Positions 38,391 to 48,117 of a DNA stretch of 64,000 nucleotides are shown here, piece by piece; the stretch's first letter is position 1, and each line of letters begins with the position of its first letter. The stretch spans positions 1 to 64,000 of the forward strand of contig CAMZKL010000032.1 in the NCBI GenBank assembly GCA_947311255.1, given 5' to 3'. Origin of the DNA: an uncultured Chlorobiota bacterium (GTDB lineage: Bacteria; Bacteroidota; Bacteroidia; Bacteroidales; JAADGE01). A program made the translations under genes and the position numbers. The notes under the pieces were generated by a model. That model had not been told where the DNA came from. It saw nothing but the letters and a program-made list of their open reading frames with translations, and made no database searches.

Positions 38391-38397
38391 TGCGGGT

Positions 38398-41025
38398 TTA
38401 ATGAATAAAACGATAAGAAAATTTAATTAAAATTACATCCAATGCCCCTACTTTAAACATATCTTTAATATTATTTCTAAAATTAAAAGTTCCGTTTGAA
38501 CTATTATTGGTTTTGTCTTGCGACCAAACAAGATATAATAATGAACCAGGTTTATATTCCCATCTTATAACTAGATTTGAACGGTATTGTTGATAATTAA
38601 AATCCAATTTACTAAAATTGTAATTATAATTCCCATCTGCGTTTTCGCTTATTTGAAATATATCATCTTGTGGTAAATAGTTTATTTCATTTTCATTAAA
38701 TGAATGAAACCGGTTCTCATAAACACCGTTTTTGGGCTCTGTAATTTTCTTATAATCAGAATATAATGCTGCACTAATAAAAGGAGCACTATAATATTGA
38801 ATCGTAAAATCCGGTGTTATGTTTAAATCAACTCTCATAGTCATTGAAAAAGTTTTTTGATTAATTTCTCCAAAGATATATCTGTCTTCATTGTTAAAAG
38901 TTATTGTAGAAATGTATTGAAGTTCAGAGTTTTTATAATTATAACTTGGAGCTAATGAAACAGATAAGATATTAATAGGGCGGTATTTAATAAATGCAAA
39001 CAAACCATAGCTTCTTCCAGAATTATTAAAGCTATAATTATCCCAAAAATGAAGATTCAATCTTATTTTTTTGGTTGAATTTGTACCAATACCGAGATTA
39101 TAATTAAACATTCCAGGAGTAATCATAGCAGGCCCACCTCTTAAAACGGAGTTGTCAATTGTTCTTCCTTCCGAAGTTATATTTAAGTTAAAAGACCAAA
39201 AGTTTTTAAATTGTAACCAAGTTCCAATATTTCCTCCATAAAAAGTATTTGTTCCACCATAGTCCCATCCTACCCATTCATTAGCATTAATTCCTCCTTC
39301 CCTGAAAACAAACACAGGTTTGGTAAAAGAATATCCTGCCCAAACATATTGAAAAACATTATTTGCTCTTCTCATATACCCCATATCATTCAAATCAAAG
39401 CCCGGTGAACGCCAAGTTAAATTTGCCATAAATCGAAATCCTTTATTAGATTGTTTTTTAAAATTTATATTTCCTCCGTATCCTAATAATGATGTTCTTG
39501 TTGAATCAAAATTCACATAATGCAAATCAGGGTTTTGAAAATATCTTTGAGAAGATGTTTGTAATTTATAAATTGCATTTTCACTTCCGTTTATTCGGCT
39601 TCCAGCAATCTTTGCAGAAATAGAGTATTTTTTATCTTTCAAATATTGTATAAAATCTAAACCTCCTGTTATTGCAGACTTATTCATCGAGTCAAAATTT
39701 TCATTATCAATAAAACGAAATACAGATGTAAGCATTCCTCCAATTATTGTATTTCCTTTATTCATATCTTTTTGCATACGTGCAGCAAAAAAATTTGTAA
39801 ATGGCTCCACGGCCTCTTTCCTTTCATCTCCTTCGAAATTAATTTTTGCAAATTCTTGACTTGTTAAACTTTCAATAATTCCAATGGAAACGCCTTTTTT
39901 TGTTTTTCCTGTTAATTTAAGAGCTCCAATAATCCTTGTATTTTCAGGCATTTTTAAATATTCATTATTTAAAACATTAGGGTAATAACGAGGAGCACTA
40001 CCTAACCTTCTGGAATAAAACAGATTATCTCGTGCCAAAGGATTTCCTCCTGGTGTAATTTGATAATCAATAATATTACTCCCTTCAACAAAAAATGGTC
40101 GTTTTTCACTAAAAAAAGTTTCATAAGCTGTTAAATTTACTTCGGAAGGGTCTGCTTCAACTTGCCCAAAATCCGGATTAATTGCAAAATCAAGAGTCAG
40201 GTCATTTGTTATCCCAATCTTTCCATCAAGCCCAGCATTTAAAAACATGTCTTTTCCATCTGCATAAGGATTTCCATCTTCTTTTTTATAAAACTCAAAT
40301 TTTGTTGAAACATAGGGTGAAATTTCAATCTGCTTTTTGGGATGCAAATCTTTCAAACCTTCTAATGATCCAAATTTGCTTACCCAACCAGATGCTTTTT
40401 GAGGAATAAATTGCCACATATCCCATTCTTTATTTCGAAATAAGAATCTTACAACTTGCAATCCCCATCTTTGATTTTTGTTGTCATTAAATCTTAACTG
40501 ACTTAAAGGTATTTTCATTTCAGCTGTCCACCCAAAATCAGTAATTAAAGTTTTTGTTGTCCAGAGCGGATCCCATGTGTCGTCGTCATCATCAACATTA
40601 TCATTACTTGTAACGGCATCAGACCTAACACCCGAAGCACTAACGGCAAAAACAAATGCAGTTTTTTTGTCGTAATAGCTATCAATTTGAACTGCAACTA
40701 AATCACCGTCCCAACTGTCTCGCCTGGACATTCTTTTTTCAATTTTTTTAGGTTCTGTATCGTAAGCCTTTATGGCAACATATATATTGTTGTTATCATA
40801 TAAAATTTTAAACTCTGTATTTTGCGATGGTTTTGTTCCTTCATTTGGTTCGTATTGTGTGTAATTACCTTCCCAAGCAATTTTTTTCCAATCTGCATCA
40901 TCTAAAAAACCATCAATTTTTATTGAATTGTTTTTAATTCTTTGAGTTGTATATGTTTTGTTTTGCCCATATGTTACAACAAATGTAAAAACAAGAAGGC
41001 AGTTAAAAAGTAAAAAGACTTTCAT
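38398..41025 (-). CDS. DUF5916 / CBM9-like outer-membrane associated protein
   Basis: 'IKIDGFLDDADWKKIAWEGNYTQYEPNEGTKPSQNTEFKILYDNNNIYVAIKAYD' (carbohydrate-binding family 9-like), 'NPDFGQVEADPSEVNLTAYETFFSEKRPFFVEGS' (DUF5916 hallmark). Confidence 0.9.
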   Translation of the reverse strand: MKVFLLFNCLLVFTFVVTYGQNKTYTTQRIKNNSIKIDGFLDDADWKKIAWEGNYTQYEPNEGTKPSQNTEFKILYDNNNIYVAIKAYDTEPKKIEKRMSRRDSWDGDLVAVQIDSYYDKKTAFVFAVSASGVRSDAVTSNDNVDDDDDTWDPLWTTKTLITDFGWTAEMKIPLSQLRFNDNKNQRWGLQVVRFLFRNKEWDMWQFIPQKASGWVSKFGSLEGLKDLHPKKQIEISPYVSTKFEFYKKEDGNPYADGKDMFLNAGLDGKIGITNDLTLDFAINPDFGQVEADPSEVNLTAYETFFSEKRPFFVEGSNIIDYQITPGGNPLARDNLFYSRRLGSAPRYYPNVLNNEYLKMPENTRIIGALKLTGKTKKGVSIGIIESLTSQEFAKINFEGDERKEAVEPFTNFFAARMQKDMNKGNTIIGGMLTSVFRFIDNENFDSMNKSAITGGLDFIQYLKDKKYSISAKIAGSRINGSENAIYKLQTSSQRYFQNPDLHYVNFDSTRTSLLGYGGNINFKKQSNKGFRFMANLTWRSPGFDLNDMGYMRRANNVFQYVWAGYSFTKPVFVFREGGINANEWVGWDYGGTNTFYGGNIGTWLQFKNFWSFNLNITSEGRTIDNSVLRGGPAMITPGMFNYNLGIGTNSTKKIRLNLHFWDNYSFNNSGRSYGLFAFIKYRPINILSVSLAPSYNYKNSELQYISTITFNNEDRYIFGEINQKTFSMTMRVDLNITPDFTIQYYSAPFISAALYSDYKKITEPKNGVYENRFHSFNENEINYLPQDDIFQISENADGNYNYNFSKLDFNYQQYRSNLVIRWEYKPGSLLYLVWSQDKTNNSSNGTFNFRNNIKDMFKVGALDVILIKFSYRFIH

Positions 41026-41254
41026 TTTGATAGTGTTTTTTATTAAAGTTTTATTACAATCTTTAGTGTTTTATTTTCTTGTTCAAATATGTATCTTTTT
41101 TTTTAATATTTAAACTAATTTATTCATATGTACAGTTTTATAATACAAACAACATTTTCACATCTATTTTTGTTGTTCATTATACAGAAAGATACATTGG
41201 TTATATTAAATATATATTTCTTATAACAATAATATTTCAATATAAATTTACAGT

Positions 41255-41262
41255 TATATTTG
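41255..41262 (+). promoter_or_regulatory. Putative -7 promoter element TATATTTG
   Basis: TAnnTTTG overlapping the nominal TTG start (41260) of the histidine kinase ORF. Confidence 0.5.
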
Positions 41263-41277
41263 CAAAAAAATATTATT

Positions 41278-42378
41278 TTGAATTTCAAAGAAAAATTAAA
41301 AGCATTAGATTACAAAAGAATAGCCTATCATTTACTATTTTGGATAGTGATAACAATCTTTTATGATGCAATTTCGGCATTTATATATGATAGACCTTTT
41401 TTTTACACACTTTTATACGACATAAAGTATTATACTCCTACCGATTTAATTGGTGTTTACTTTATGCTATACTTTTTATTACCTAAATTTCTTTTAAAAA
41501 AGAAATATCTAAAATTTGGGCTTTTTTCAATACTCTTTTTTCTAATATTAATTATTCTTGTTAGTTTGCCTTTTCAGTATTTAGGTAATTTAATTGACTA
41601 TAAATATCATTATTTAACCGAAGGGAGCTTGTTTTCTTCATATAAAGCTTTCTTTTATAAACATATTATACCAACAATTACGGTAAAATTAATGATAATT
41701 GGAATTGCAAGTTCAATAAAAATTGCAAAAATTTGGTTGAAATCTCAAAAAAGGCAACAGAAATTAATCCAAGAAAAACTGGAAATAAATCTTCAATTAA
41801 AAGATGCTGAACTGAAACATTTAAAATCTCAACTTAATCCGCACTTTTTATTTAATGCTTTAAACAATTTATATAGTTTAACTCTTGACAAGTCTCCAAA
41901 AGCACCGGAAGTTGTTCTTAAAATATCTTCTTTGTTGGATTATGTCTTGTATGAATGTAATGTGCCAAGTATTGAATTAGATACTGAAATTGAAAACTTA
42001 AAGAACTACATAGATTTGCAAAAAATAAGATACGGAGAAGATACAAATATTGAATTTAACATAAAAGGAGAAACTTCGGGAATTAAAATTGCACCATTAC
42101 TTATTCTTCCACTCGTAGAAAATGCTTTTAAACACGGTTTAGATAAAAACGTGGGTAAAGGTTTTATAAAAATTAATATTGATATTTCTAAGGATAGAAA
42201 TATCAATATTTTTGTAAAAAACAGTCTTAAAGGAGAAAACAACCATGAAGGTGAAGGCATAGGTATAAAAAACCTCAAAAAAAGGCTTTATCTTCAATAT
42301 TCCGACAAACATACTTTTTCGGTAAAATCATTTGAAGATAATTTTCAAAGTATTCTCTCTTTAAATTTGGAAAAGTAA
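41278..42378 (+). CDS. LytS/YehU-type sensor histidine kinase
   Basis: 'LKHLKSQLNPHFLFNALNNLYSLTLDKSPKAPEVVLKISSLLDYVLYE' (His_kinase), 'LPLVENAFKHGLDKN'; ORF opens at TTG 41260, downstream TTG 41278 is a plausible alternative because of the overlapping promoter. Confidence 0.82.
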   Translation: MNFKEKLKALDYKRIAYHLLFWIVITIFYDAISAFIYDRPFFYTLLYDIKYYTPTDLIGVYFMLYFLLPKFLLKKKYLKFGLFSILFFLILIILVSLPFQYLGNLIDYKYHYLTEGSLFSSYKAFFYKHIIPTITVKLMIIGIASSIKIAKIWLKSQKRQQKLIQEKLEINLQLKDAELKHLKSQLNPHFLFNALNNLYSLTLDKSPKAPEVVLKISSLLDYVLYECNVPSIELDTEIENLKNYIDLQKIRYGEDTNIEFNIKGETSGIKIAPLLILPLVENAFKHGLDKNVGKGFIKINIDISKDRNINIFVKNSLKGENNHEGEGIGIKNLKKRLYLQYSDKHTFSVKSFEDNFQSILSLNLEK

Positions 42379-42381
42379 AGT

Positions 42382-42924
42382 TTAACAGCTACACTTATGA
42401 TTAGGATCGTCATGGTCATGCCCATGATGATGCCCGTGTCCATGAACGTGTCCGTGTTGAAGTTCAATTTCTGTTGCTTCTCTTAGACCAACTATTTTGC
42501 CTGTAAAATATAAATTTTCTCCAGCAAGTGGATGGTTAAAATCCAACTTTACCATTTCATTCTCAACAGATACAACTTGACCGTTAAAATGATTACCATT
42601 TTCATCTTGCATAGGAATCACATTACCTACTGCTAATAAATCATCTTCAATTTTTCCATCTTTTTTAAAAATATCCAATGGTACATCTGAAACATAATCA
42701 TCATTTCTTGTTCCATATCCTTCTTCGCTTGTTAATTTAAATTTGAAGGTGTCATTAGTTGTTAAACCACTTAAATTATCTTCAAATTTTTGGAGCATCA
42801 TTCCACTACCGAACAAAAATTCTAATGGTTTATTTTCATTTGCTGAATCGATAATATCATTATCTTTTTCAGAAAGTTTTAGTTCATAACTTACTGATAC
42901 TACTTTATTTTTTTCTGCTTTCAT
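42382..42924 (-). CDS. slyD: FKBP-type peptidyl-prolyl isomerase, SlyD-like
   Basis: 'VSVSYELKLSEKDNDIIDSANENKPLEFLFGSGMMLQKFEDNLSGL', His-rich tail 'HGHVHGHGHHHGHDHDDPNHKCSC'. Confidence 0.92.
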   Translation of the reverse strand: MKAEKNKVVSVSYELKLSEKDNDIIDSANENKPLEFLFGSGMMLQKFEDNLSGLTTNDTFKFKLTSEEGYGTRNDDYVSDVPLDIFKKDGKIEDDLLAVGNVIPMQDENGNHFNGQVVSVENEMVKLDFNHPLAGENLYFTGKIVGLREATEIELQHGHVHGHGHHHGHDHDDPNHKCSC

Positions 42925-42983
42925 AAAATTTATTTTAAAACCACTTTTGGGGTATAAAACCTCCCAAAGGGTATATTTACCGG

Positions 42984-42991
42984 CAAAGGTA
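42984..42991 (-). promoter_or_regulatory. Putative -7 promoter element TACCTTTG for slyD
   Basis: CAAAGGTA on + strand between lpxK and slyD. Confidence 0.5.
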
Positions 42992-43016
42992 ATTTTTTAA
43001 ATTAAACGAAAAATAA

Positions 43017-44117
43017 TTAAAACTGTTTTCTTGAAATTAAGAATCTATATTGACCTTTATCTTTTTTAATATAGGAAAATATTCTTTGGTTAAGTTCATC
43101 TTGGTCGTCATTTAAAATACTAATTTCAATAGGGCAATAGAACATTTTAGTTTTTAAATTATCATCACAAATTAATCTTTTTAATTTTCCAGCATCTTTT
43201 TCTGTTGTAAGAATAAATTTATTTTCTGATTTTATATTATTAAAGATTTTAGAAATATTATTCATGTCAGACTCAGTATATTCATGATGGTCTTTATATT
43301 TTTCATGAATAATTTCTTTTGAAATTCCACTACATTGCAACAAAATTTGTTTGTGGTTTCCAATTCCTGTAACTAACAGAATAACGGCATTTTTAAGGTC
43401 TTCAATATTAATAGTTTTATTTATATCTTTATGGACAGAATAAAATTTATTATAGGAAAATGTTGAAAAGAAAAGTGTTTGATAGGCTTTTAAATTAATA
43501 TTTGTAGCTATAATCCTCATATCAATTGGTTTAATATCTTTTGGAGCTTTTGTTAATAAAATTATATCTGCTCTATGTTTTTCTTTTATACTGTCTCTTA
43601 ATCTTCCAAAGGGCAAATAATAATCATCAAAAAATGGTTGAGTAAAATCAATCAATAAAATTGACAGACCCGGTTTTACATATCTGTGCTGAAAAGCATC
43701 ATCCAAAATAATTAAATCAATTTTTTTATCAGATTCTTGAAGTTTTTTTATTCCTCTTACTCTATTTCCATCAACCGCAAGAGTTATTTGTGGGAATTTT
43801 TGTTTTATCTGATAAGGTTCGTCTCCAATAGAATTAACATCAGACTTATTCTCTGCAAGAATAAAGCCTTTAGTTTTTCTTTTGTATCCTCTGCTTAAAA
43901 CAGCAACTTTATAATTTTCTTTTAAAATTGAGATTAAATATTCAGTAACTGGTGTTTTTCCTGTGCCACCAACGGTTATATTTCCAACAGAAATTATTGG
44001 AATATCAAACTCATGAGATTTTAAGATTTTAAGGTCAAATAATGTGTTCCTCAATTTTACAACAAAACCGTAAATTAAAGAAATCGGGTACAATAATATG
44101 ACTTTAAAAATTTTCAT
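43017..44117 (-). CDS. lpxK: Tetraacyldisaccharide 4'-kinase
   Basis: 'PIISVGNITVGGTGKTPVTEYLISIL', 'AVLSRGYKRKTKGF', 'DLIILDDAFQHRYVKPGLSILLIDF'. Confidence 0.95.
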   Translation of the reverse strand: MKIFKVILLYPISLIYGFVVKLRNTLFDLKILKSHEFDIPIISVGNITVGGTGKTPVTEYLISILKENYKVAVLSRGYKRKTKGFILAENKSDVNSIGDEPYQIKQKFPQITLAVDGNRVRGIKKLQESDKKIDLIILDDAFQHRYVKPGLSILLIDFTQPFFDDYYLPFGRLRDSIKEKHRADIILLTKAPKDIKPIDMRIIATNINLKAYQTLFFSTFSYNKFYSVHKDINKTINIEDLKNAVILLVTGIGNHKQILLQCSGISKEIIHEKYKDHHEYTESDMNNISKIFNNIKSENKFILTTEKDAGKLKRLICDDNLKTKMFYCPIEISILNDDQDELNQRIFSYIKKDKGQYRFLISRKQF

Positions 44118-45877
44118 TATTCAATTTCAAGATAATAAGGCATTCGGGTTTGAATACCTTTTATTTTTGTAACATTTTTTATTCTTTTATAGTAAATATA
44201 AGACTCGCCTAGCTCCTCTTCAATAAATGAAGTTTTAACATCAGTCATCATTCCTTCTAAAATCATTGTCATTTTATCTTTTTCCGGATATGTTTTAATC
44301 CCGTATTCAGTTAATCTGGCTTTTCTTGCTGCAAAACCAATAGCTGTTTCTAGTCCTCCCATTACATCTACCAGTCCTATGTCTTTAGCATCTTCTCCGC
44401 TCCAGACTCTTCCCTGCCCTATTTCATCAATTTCAGAAACTTTCATTTTTCTACCTTCTGCAACATGGGTAATAAAAGTTGTATAAACATCTTCAACAGA
44501 CGTTTGAATTATTCCTCTTTCAAATTGTGTCATTTTTCTTGCCGGACTACCCAGATCAGAATATTTATTAGTATTTACAGCATTTATATTTACTCCTATA
44601 TTATTCATTAATTTTTTGGCATTAAACAATAGGCCGAAGACTCCTATTGAACCAGTTATTGTATTTGGTTGAGCCACAATCGTATCTGCCTGACATGCAA
44701 TATAATACCCTCCCGAAGCTGCAACATTTCCCATTGACACATAAAATGGTTTGGTTTGTTTTGCAAGAACGGTTTCCCTCCAAATAACCTCAGATGCTAA
44801 TGCACTTCCACCAGGAGAATTTATTCTTAAAACAATAGCTTTAACAGACTCATCTTCTCTTGCTTCTCTTATTGCTGCTGCTAGAGTTTCTGATCCGATT
44901 TCTTCTTCATCCCCTGTTCCATTAACAATTGTACCTTCGGCATAAACAATTGCTATATTTTCTTCTTTCGGATTTAAAATTGCGTCTAAATCTTTTTCAG
45001 AATTTATATATTGCATTAATGAAACCAATTTTATTTCTTCACCACTTCCGGATAAGTCTTTCAATTCAGCAAGAACTTCATCTTTGTATTTTAAATCATC
45101 TACAAGATTAAGTTCTTTTGCAGTTTTATCATTCCGAATTAAAACACTATCTGCATAGGTGTTTAACAAATCTATTGAAACACCTCTTTCTTCACTTATT
45201 CCTTTCAAAATAGAATTCCAAATTGAGCCTATATATTTAAGCGTTTGCTCTCTGTTGGCATCACTAATTTCATCCAACATAAAAGGTTCAACGGCACTTT
45301 TAAATTTTCCATGTCTTATAATTTCGGGTTCAAGACCAATTTTTTCAAGCATAGATTTATAAAACATAATTTGAGCAGTTAATCCCATAAATTGCACTGC
45401 TCCTTCTGGTGTTAAATACAATTTGTCTGCAACACTTGCAAGATAGTACGATTTATGAGAATAATATTCGGCATGAGCTAGAATAAATTTTCCTGATGTT
45501 TTAAAATCTTTTAGTGCATTTCTTATTTCTTCAACAGAAGCAATTCCAATTTGCAAACCAGATAAATCTAAATAAATACCTTTTATTTTTTCATCATCTT
45601 TTGCATCTTTAATAATTTCAATAACACTTCTTAAACTTAATCTTTTTTCCAATTTAAAAGAAGACATATTTGGTTTTACCAGAGATCTATCTGCAACTGC
45701 ATTTTTAAAATCAAGTTGTAAAATTGAATTATCTGAAATTTCAGCATTTTCTCCAGATAAAGAACCTAGAGAAGATATCATTCCAACTATAATAATTACA
45801 TTAATTATAACAAGAAAAACAAGAACTAAAAAAGTTCCAAGCATACTGGCCAATACATGATTAAAAAATCCTTTCAT
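44117..45877 (-). CDS. sppA: Signal peptide peptidase SppA, 67K type
   Basis: 'KGIYLDLSGLQIGIASVEEIRNAL', 'VLRINSPGGSALASEVIWRE', 'YVSMGNVAASGGYYIACQADTIVAQPNTITGSIGVF'. Confidence 0.95.
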   Translation of the reverse strand: MKGFFNHVLASMLGTFLVLVFLVIINVIIIVGMISSLGSLSGENAEISDNSILQLDFKNAVADRSLVKPNMSSFKLEKRLSLRSVIEIIKDAKDDEKIKGIYLDLSGLQIGIASVEEIRNALKDFKTSGKFILAHAEYYSHKSYYLASVADKLYLTPEGAVQFMGLTAQIMFYKSMLEKIGLEPEIIRHGKFKSAVEPFMLDEISDANREQTLKYIGSIWNSILKGISEERGVSIDLLNTYADSVLIRNDKTAKELNLVDDLKYKDEVLAELKDLSGSGEEIKLVSLMQYINSEKDLDAILNPKEENIAIVYAEGTIVNGTGDEEEIGSETLAAAIREAREDESVKAIVLRINSPGGSALASEVIWRETVLAKQTKPFYVSMGNVAASGGYYIACQADTIVAQPNTITGSIGVFGLLFNAKKLMNNIGVNINAVNTNKYSDLGSPARKMTQFERGIIQTSVEDVYTTFITHVAEGRKMKVSEIDEIGQGRVWSGEDAKDIGLVDVMGGLETAIGFAARKARLTEYGIKTYPEKDKMTMILEGMMTDVKTSFIEEELGESYIYYKRIKNVTKIKGIQTRMPYYLEIE

Positions 45878-45908
45878 TTTATTTTTTTAAATTTATATAT
45901 ATTTTATG

Positions 45909-45916
45909 CAAAGATA
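45909..45916 (-). promoter_or_regulatory. Putative -7 promoter element TATCTTTG for sppA-lpxK
   Basis: CAAAGATA on + strand, 31 nt upstream of the sppA start. Confidence 0.5.
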
Positions 45917-46056
45917 ACAGCAATATTAAATTATTAAAAAAAAGTATTGAGTTTCTCACAATTGTTACTTATTGACATACAAATAGTATAACCGAAAAAA
46001 ATTATCACTTTTTTTAATTTTAATATTTAACAAACATTAGGTTATAGATTTTGTAT

Positions 46057-46064
46057 TATATTTG
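46057..46064 (+). promoter_or_regulatory. Putative -7 promoter element TATATTTG
   Basis: TAnnTTTG consensus 29 nt upstream of ATG 46094. Confidence 0.55.
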
Positions 46065-46093
46065 CACAAATTTAAATTTTAAAATCATAGACA

Positions 46094-46342
46094 ATGAAAG
46101 ATAAGTCTCAGAATACGAGTTTTGCTCTTGGCAAACAAAATTATTATTTGCTTGCAATAGGTTTTGTTATAATTATTATTGGATTTTTATTAATGATGGG
46201 CGGAGGTTCTGATGATCCCCAAGTTTTTAATGCAGATGAACTTTTTAGTTTTAGAAGAATTACACTTGCACCATTAGTTATTCTTGCAGGTTTTATTTTT
46301 GAAATTTATGCAATTATGAAAAAACCAAAAGAAGAAGAATAA
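46094..46342 (+). CDS. DUF3098 family small membrane protein
   Basis: 82 aa 'FALGKQNYYLLAIGFVIIIIGFLLMMGGGSDDPQVFNADELFSFRRITLAPLVILAGFIFEIYAIMKKPK'. Confidence 0.88.
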   Translation: MKDKSQNTSFALGKQNYYLLAIGFVIIIIGFLLMMGGGSDDPQVFNADELFSFRRITLAPLVILAGFIFEIYAIMKKPKEEE

Positions 46343-46542
46343 TTATTTTTATCATTTATGCCTATTTTTTTGCTTTTCCTATTTTAATATTTAACTATGA
46401 CCTAAATAAGTTATTGATTATTGGTATTTTAAATATCTTGGTTAAATGTTCTTAACTAAATACTGATTTTTAAGAAAAAACTAACTAACATTTTTCTCAA
46501 AACTCTAAAATCTTCAAATCTTTTAATTTAATTTTTTTATAA

Positions 46543-47340
46543 ATGGATTGGATAGAAGCCCTAATTTTAGGAATAATTCAAGGACTTACAGAATTTTTAC
46601 CTGTAAGCAGTAGTGGACATATTGAAATAGGAAAAGTTATTTTTGGAGACAATTCTCTCCCAAAAGAAAGTTTAACTTTTACTGTTGTTCTTCATTTTGC
46701 AACTGCTTTAAGTACTATAGTAATTTTCAGGAAAGAAGTTTTTGATATTATTAAAGGATTGTTTCAATTCAAAATTAATGATGAATTTATTTTCTCGGCA
46801 AAAATTGTTCTTTCGATGATTCCTGCTGTAATTGTTGGTTTCTTTTTTGAAGAACAATTAGAGGCAATGTTTTCAGGGCGTATTATGCTTGTTGGATTTA
46901 TGTTATTAATAACTGCAGCTTTATTAATTCTTGCAGACAAAGCAAAAAACACAAATAAAAAAATATCATACACTAATGCAATAATTATTGGTATTTCACA
47001 AGCTATTGCAATGTTGCCAGGAATTTCTCGCTCTGGAGCAACCATCTCAACATCAGTGCTTTTAGGTATTGACAGAGAAAAAGCAGCTCGTTTTTCATTT
47101 TTAATGGTTGTTCCTTTAATTTTTGGAAAAGTTGCAAAAGACATTTTAGGAGGAGGAATTAGTATTGATAGTTCTCAATTAGGAACTTTAAGTATTGGTT
47201 TTGCTAGTGCATTTCTTGCAGGTTTGCTTGCCTGTAGTTGGATGATTGCTCTTGTAAAAAGAAGTAAACTTGCATATTTTGCAATATATTGCATACTTGT
47301 TGGTTTTTCTGCAATAATTTATGCTTATTTCTATTTGTAA
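46543..47340 (+). CDS. uppP: Undecaprenyl-diphosphate phosphatase
   Basis: 'ALILGIIQGLTEFLPVSSSGHIEIGK', 'IIIGISQAIAMLPGISRSGATIST'. Confidence 0.96.
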   Translation: MDWIEALILGIIQGLTEFLPVSSSGHIEIGKVIFGDNSLPKESLTFTVVLHFATALSTIVIFRKEVFDIIKGLFQFKINDEFIFSAKIVLSMIPAVIVGFFFEEQLEAMFSGRIMLVGFMLLITAALLILADKAKNTNKKISYTNAIIIGISQAIAMLPGISRSGATISTSVLLGIDREKAARFSFLMVVPLIFGKVAKDILGGGISIDSSQLGTLSIGFASAFLAGLLACSWMIALVKRSKLAYFAIYCILVGFSAIIYAYFYL

Positions 47341-47394
47341 ATTAATTAAAATCTTTTTTGAAAGATTGTATAGTTTAAAATTAAAAAAAATATT

Positions 47395-48084
47395 ATGCCC
47401 TCAGAACTAATAGATTTTCAAGAAGGAAAAGTTCTTTTAATTGACAAAGAGAAAGACTGGACTTCGTTTGATGTAGTTAATAAAATAAGAAGTTCTCTAA
47501 AATATCAATATAATATTAAAAAGATTAAAGTTGGACATGCGGGGACTTTAGACCCTTTGGCAACTGGCTTATTAATAATCTGCACAGGAAAAAAAACTAA
47601 AACTTTACAAACATATCAAGACTCTCCAAAAGAATATATAACAACAATAAAACTTGGAGAAACTACACCTTCGTTTGATTTGGAAACAGAGGTAAACAAT
47701 ATTTATTCTATAGACGAACTTACGGAGGAAGCAATAACAAATGTTGTTATGAGTTTTAAAGGAAAACAAAACCAGATACCATCGTCTTTTTCTGCTAAAA
47801 GAGTTAATGGGAATAGAGCTTATAACAGTGCTAGAAAAGGGCAACCAATAAAATTGAACCCTGTTGAAATTGAAATTTATGATATTAAAATATTAAAAAT
47901 TAACTTACCTTATGTTGAAATAAAAATTAATTGTAGCAAAGGGACTTATATAAGAGCCATAGCCAGAGATATAGGCATTGCATTAAACAATGGAGCACAT
48001 CTAACTGAGCTGCGAAGAACAAAAATTGGAAATTTTTCAGTTGAAGATGCAATTTCAGTAGATGATTTCCAGAAATTATTATAA
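47395..48084 (+). CDS. truB: tRNA pseudouridine(55) synthase
   Basis: 'VLLIDKEKDWTSFDVVNKIRS', 'VGHAGTLDPLATGLLIICTGKKTK', 'KGTYIRAIARDIG'. Confidence 0.96.
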   Translation: MPSELIDFQEGKVLLIDKEKDWTSFDVVNKIRSSLKYQYNIKKIKVGHAGTLDPLATGLLIICTGKKTKTLQTYQDSPKEYITTIKLGETTPSFDLETEVNNIYSIDELTEEAITNVVMSFKGKQNQIPSSFSAKRVNGNRAYNSARKGQPIKLNPVEIEIYDIKILKINLPYVEIKINCSKGTYIRAIARDIGIALNNGAHLTELRRTKIGNFSVEDAISVDDFQKLL

Positions 48085-48089
48085 CTTTG
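48082..48089 (+). promoter_or_regulatory. Putative -7 promoter element TAACTTTG for queA
   Basis: TAnnTTTG overlapping the truB stop, 28 nt upstream of the queA ATG. Confidence 0.5.
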
Positions 48090-48117
48090 CAAGTTCTTTG
48101 CAAAAAAAATATACTAT

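Noticed and set aside
41079-41366. 95-aa plus ORF upstream of the histidine kinase
   Set aside because: Low-complexity Phe/Tyr/Ile-rich translation of an AT-rich intergenic region, overlapping the kinase in another frame.
46764-47144. 126-aa minus ORF within uppP
   Set aside because: Antisense shadow ORF of a strongly conserved gene.
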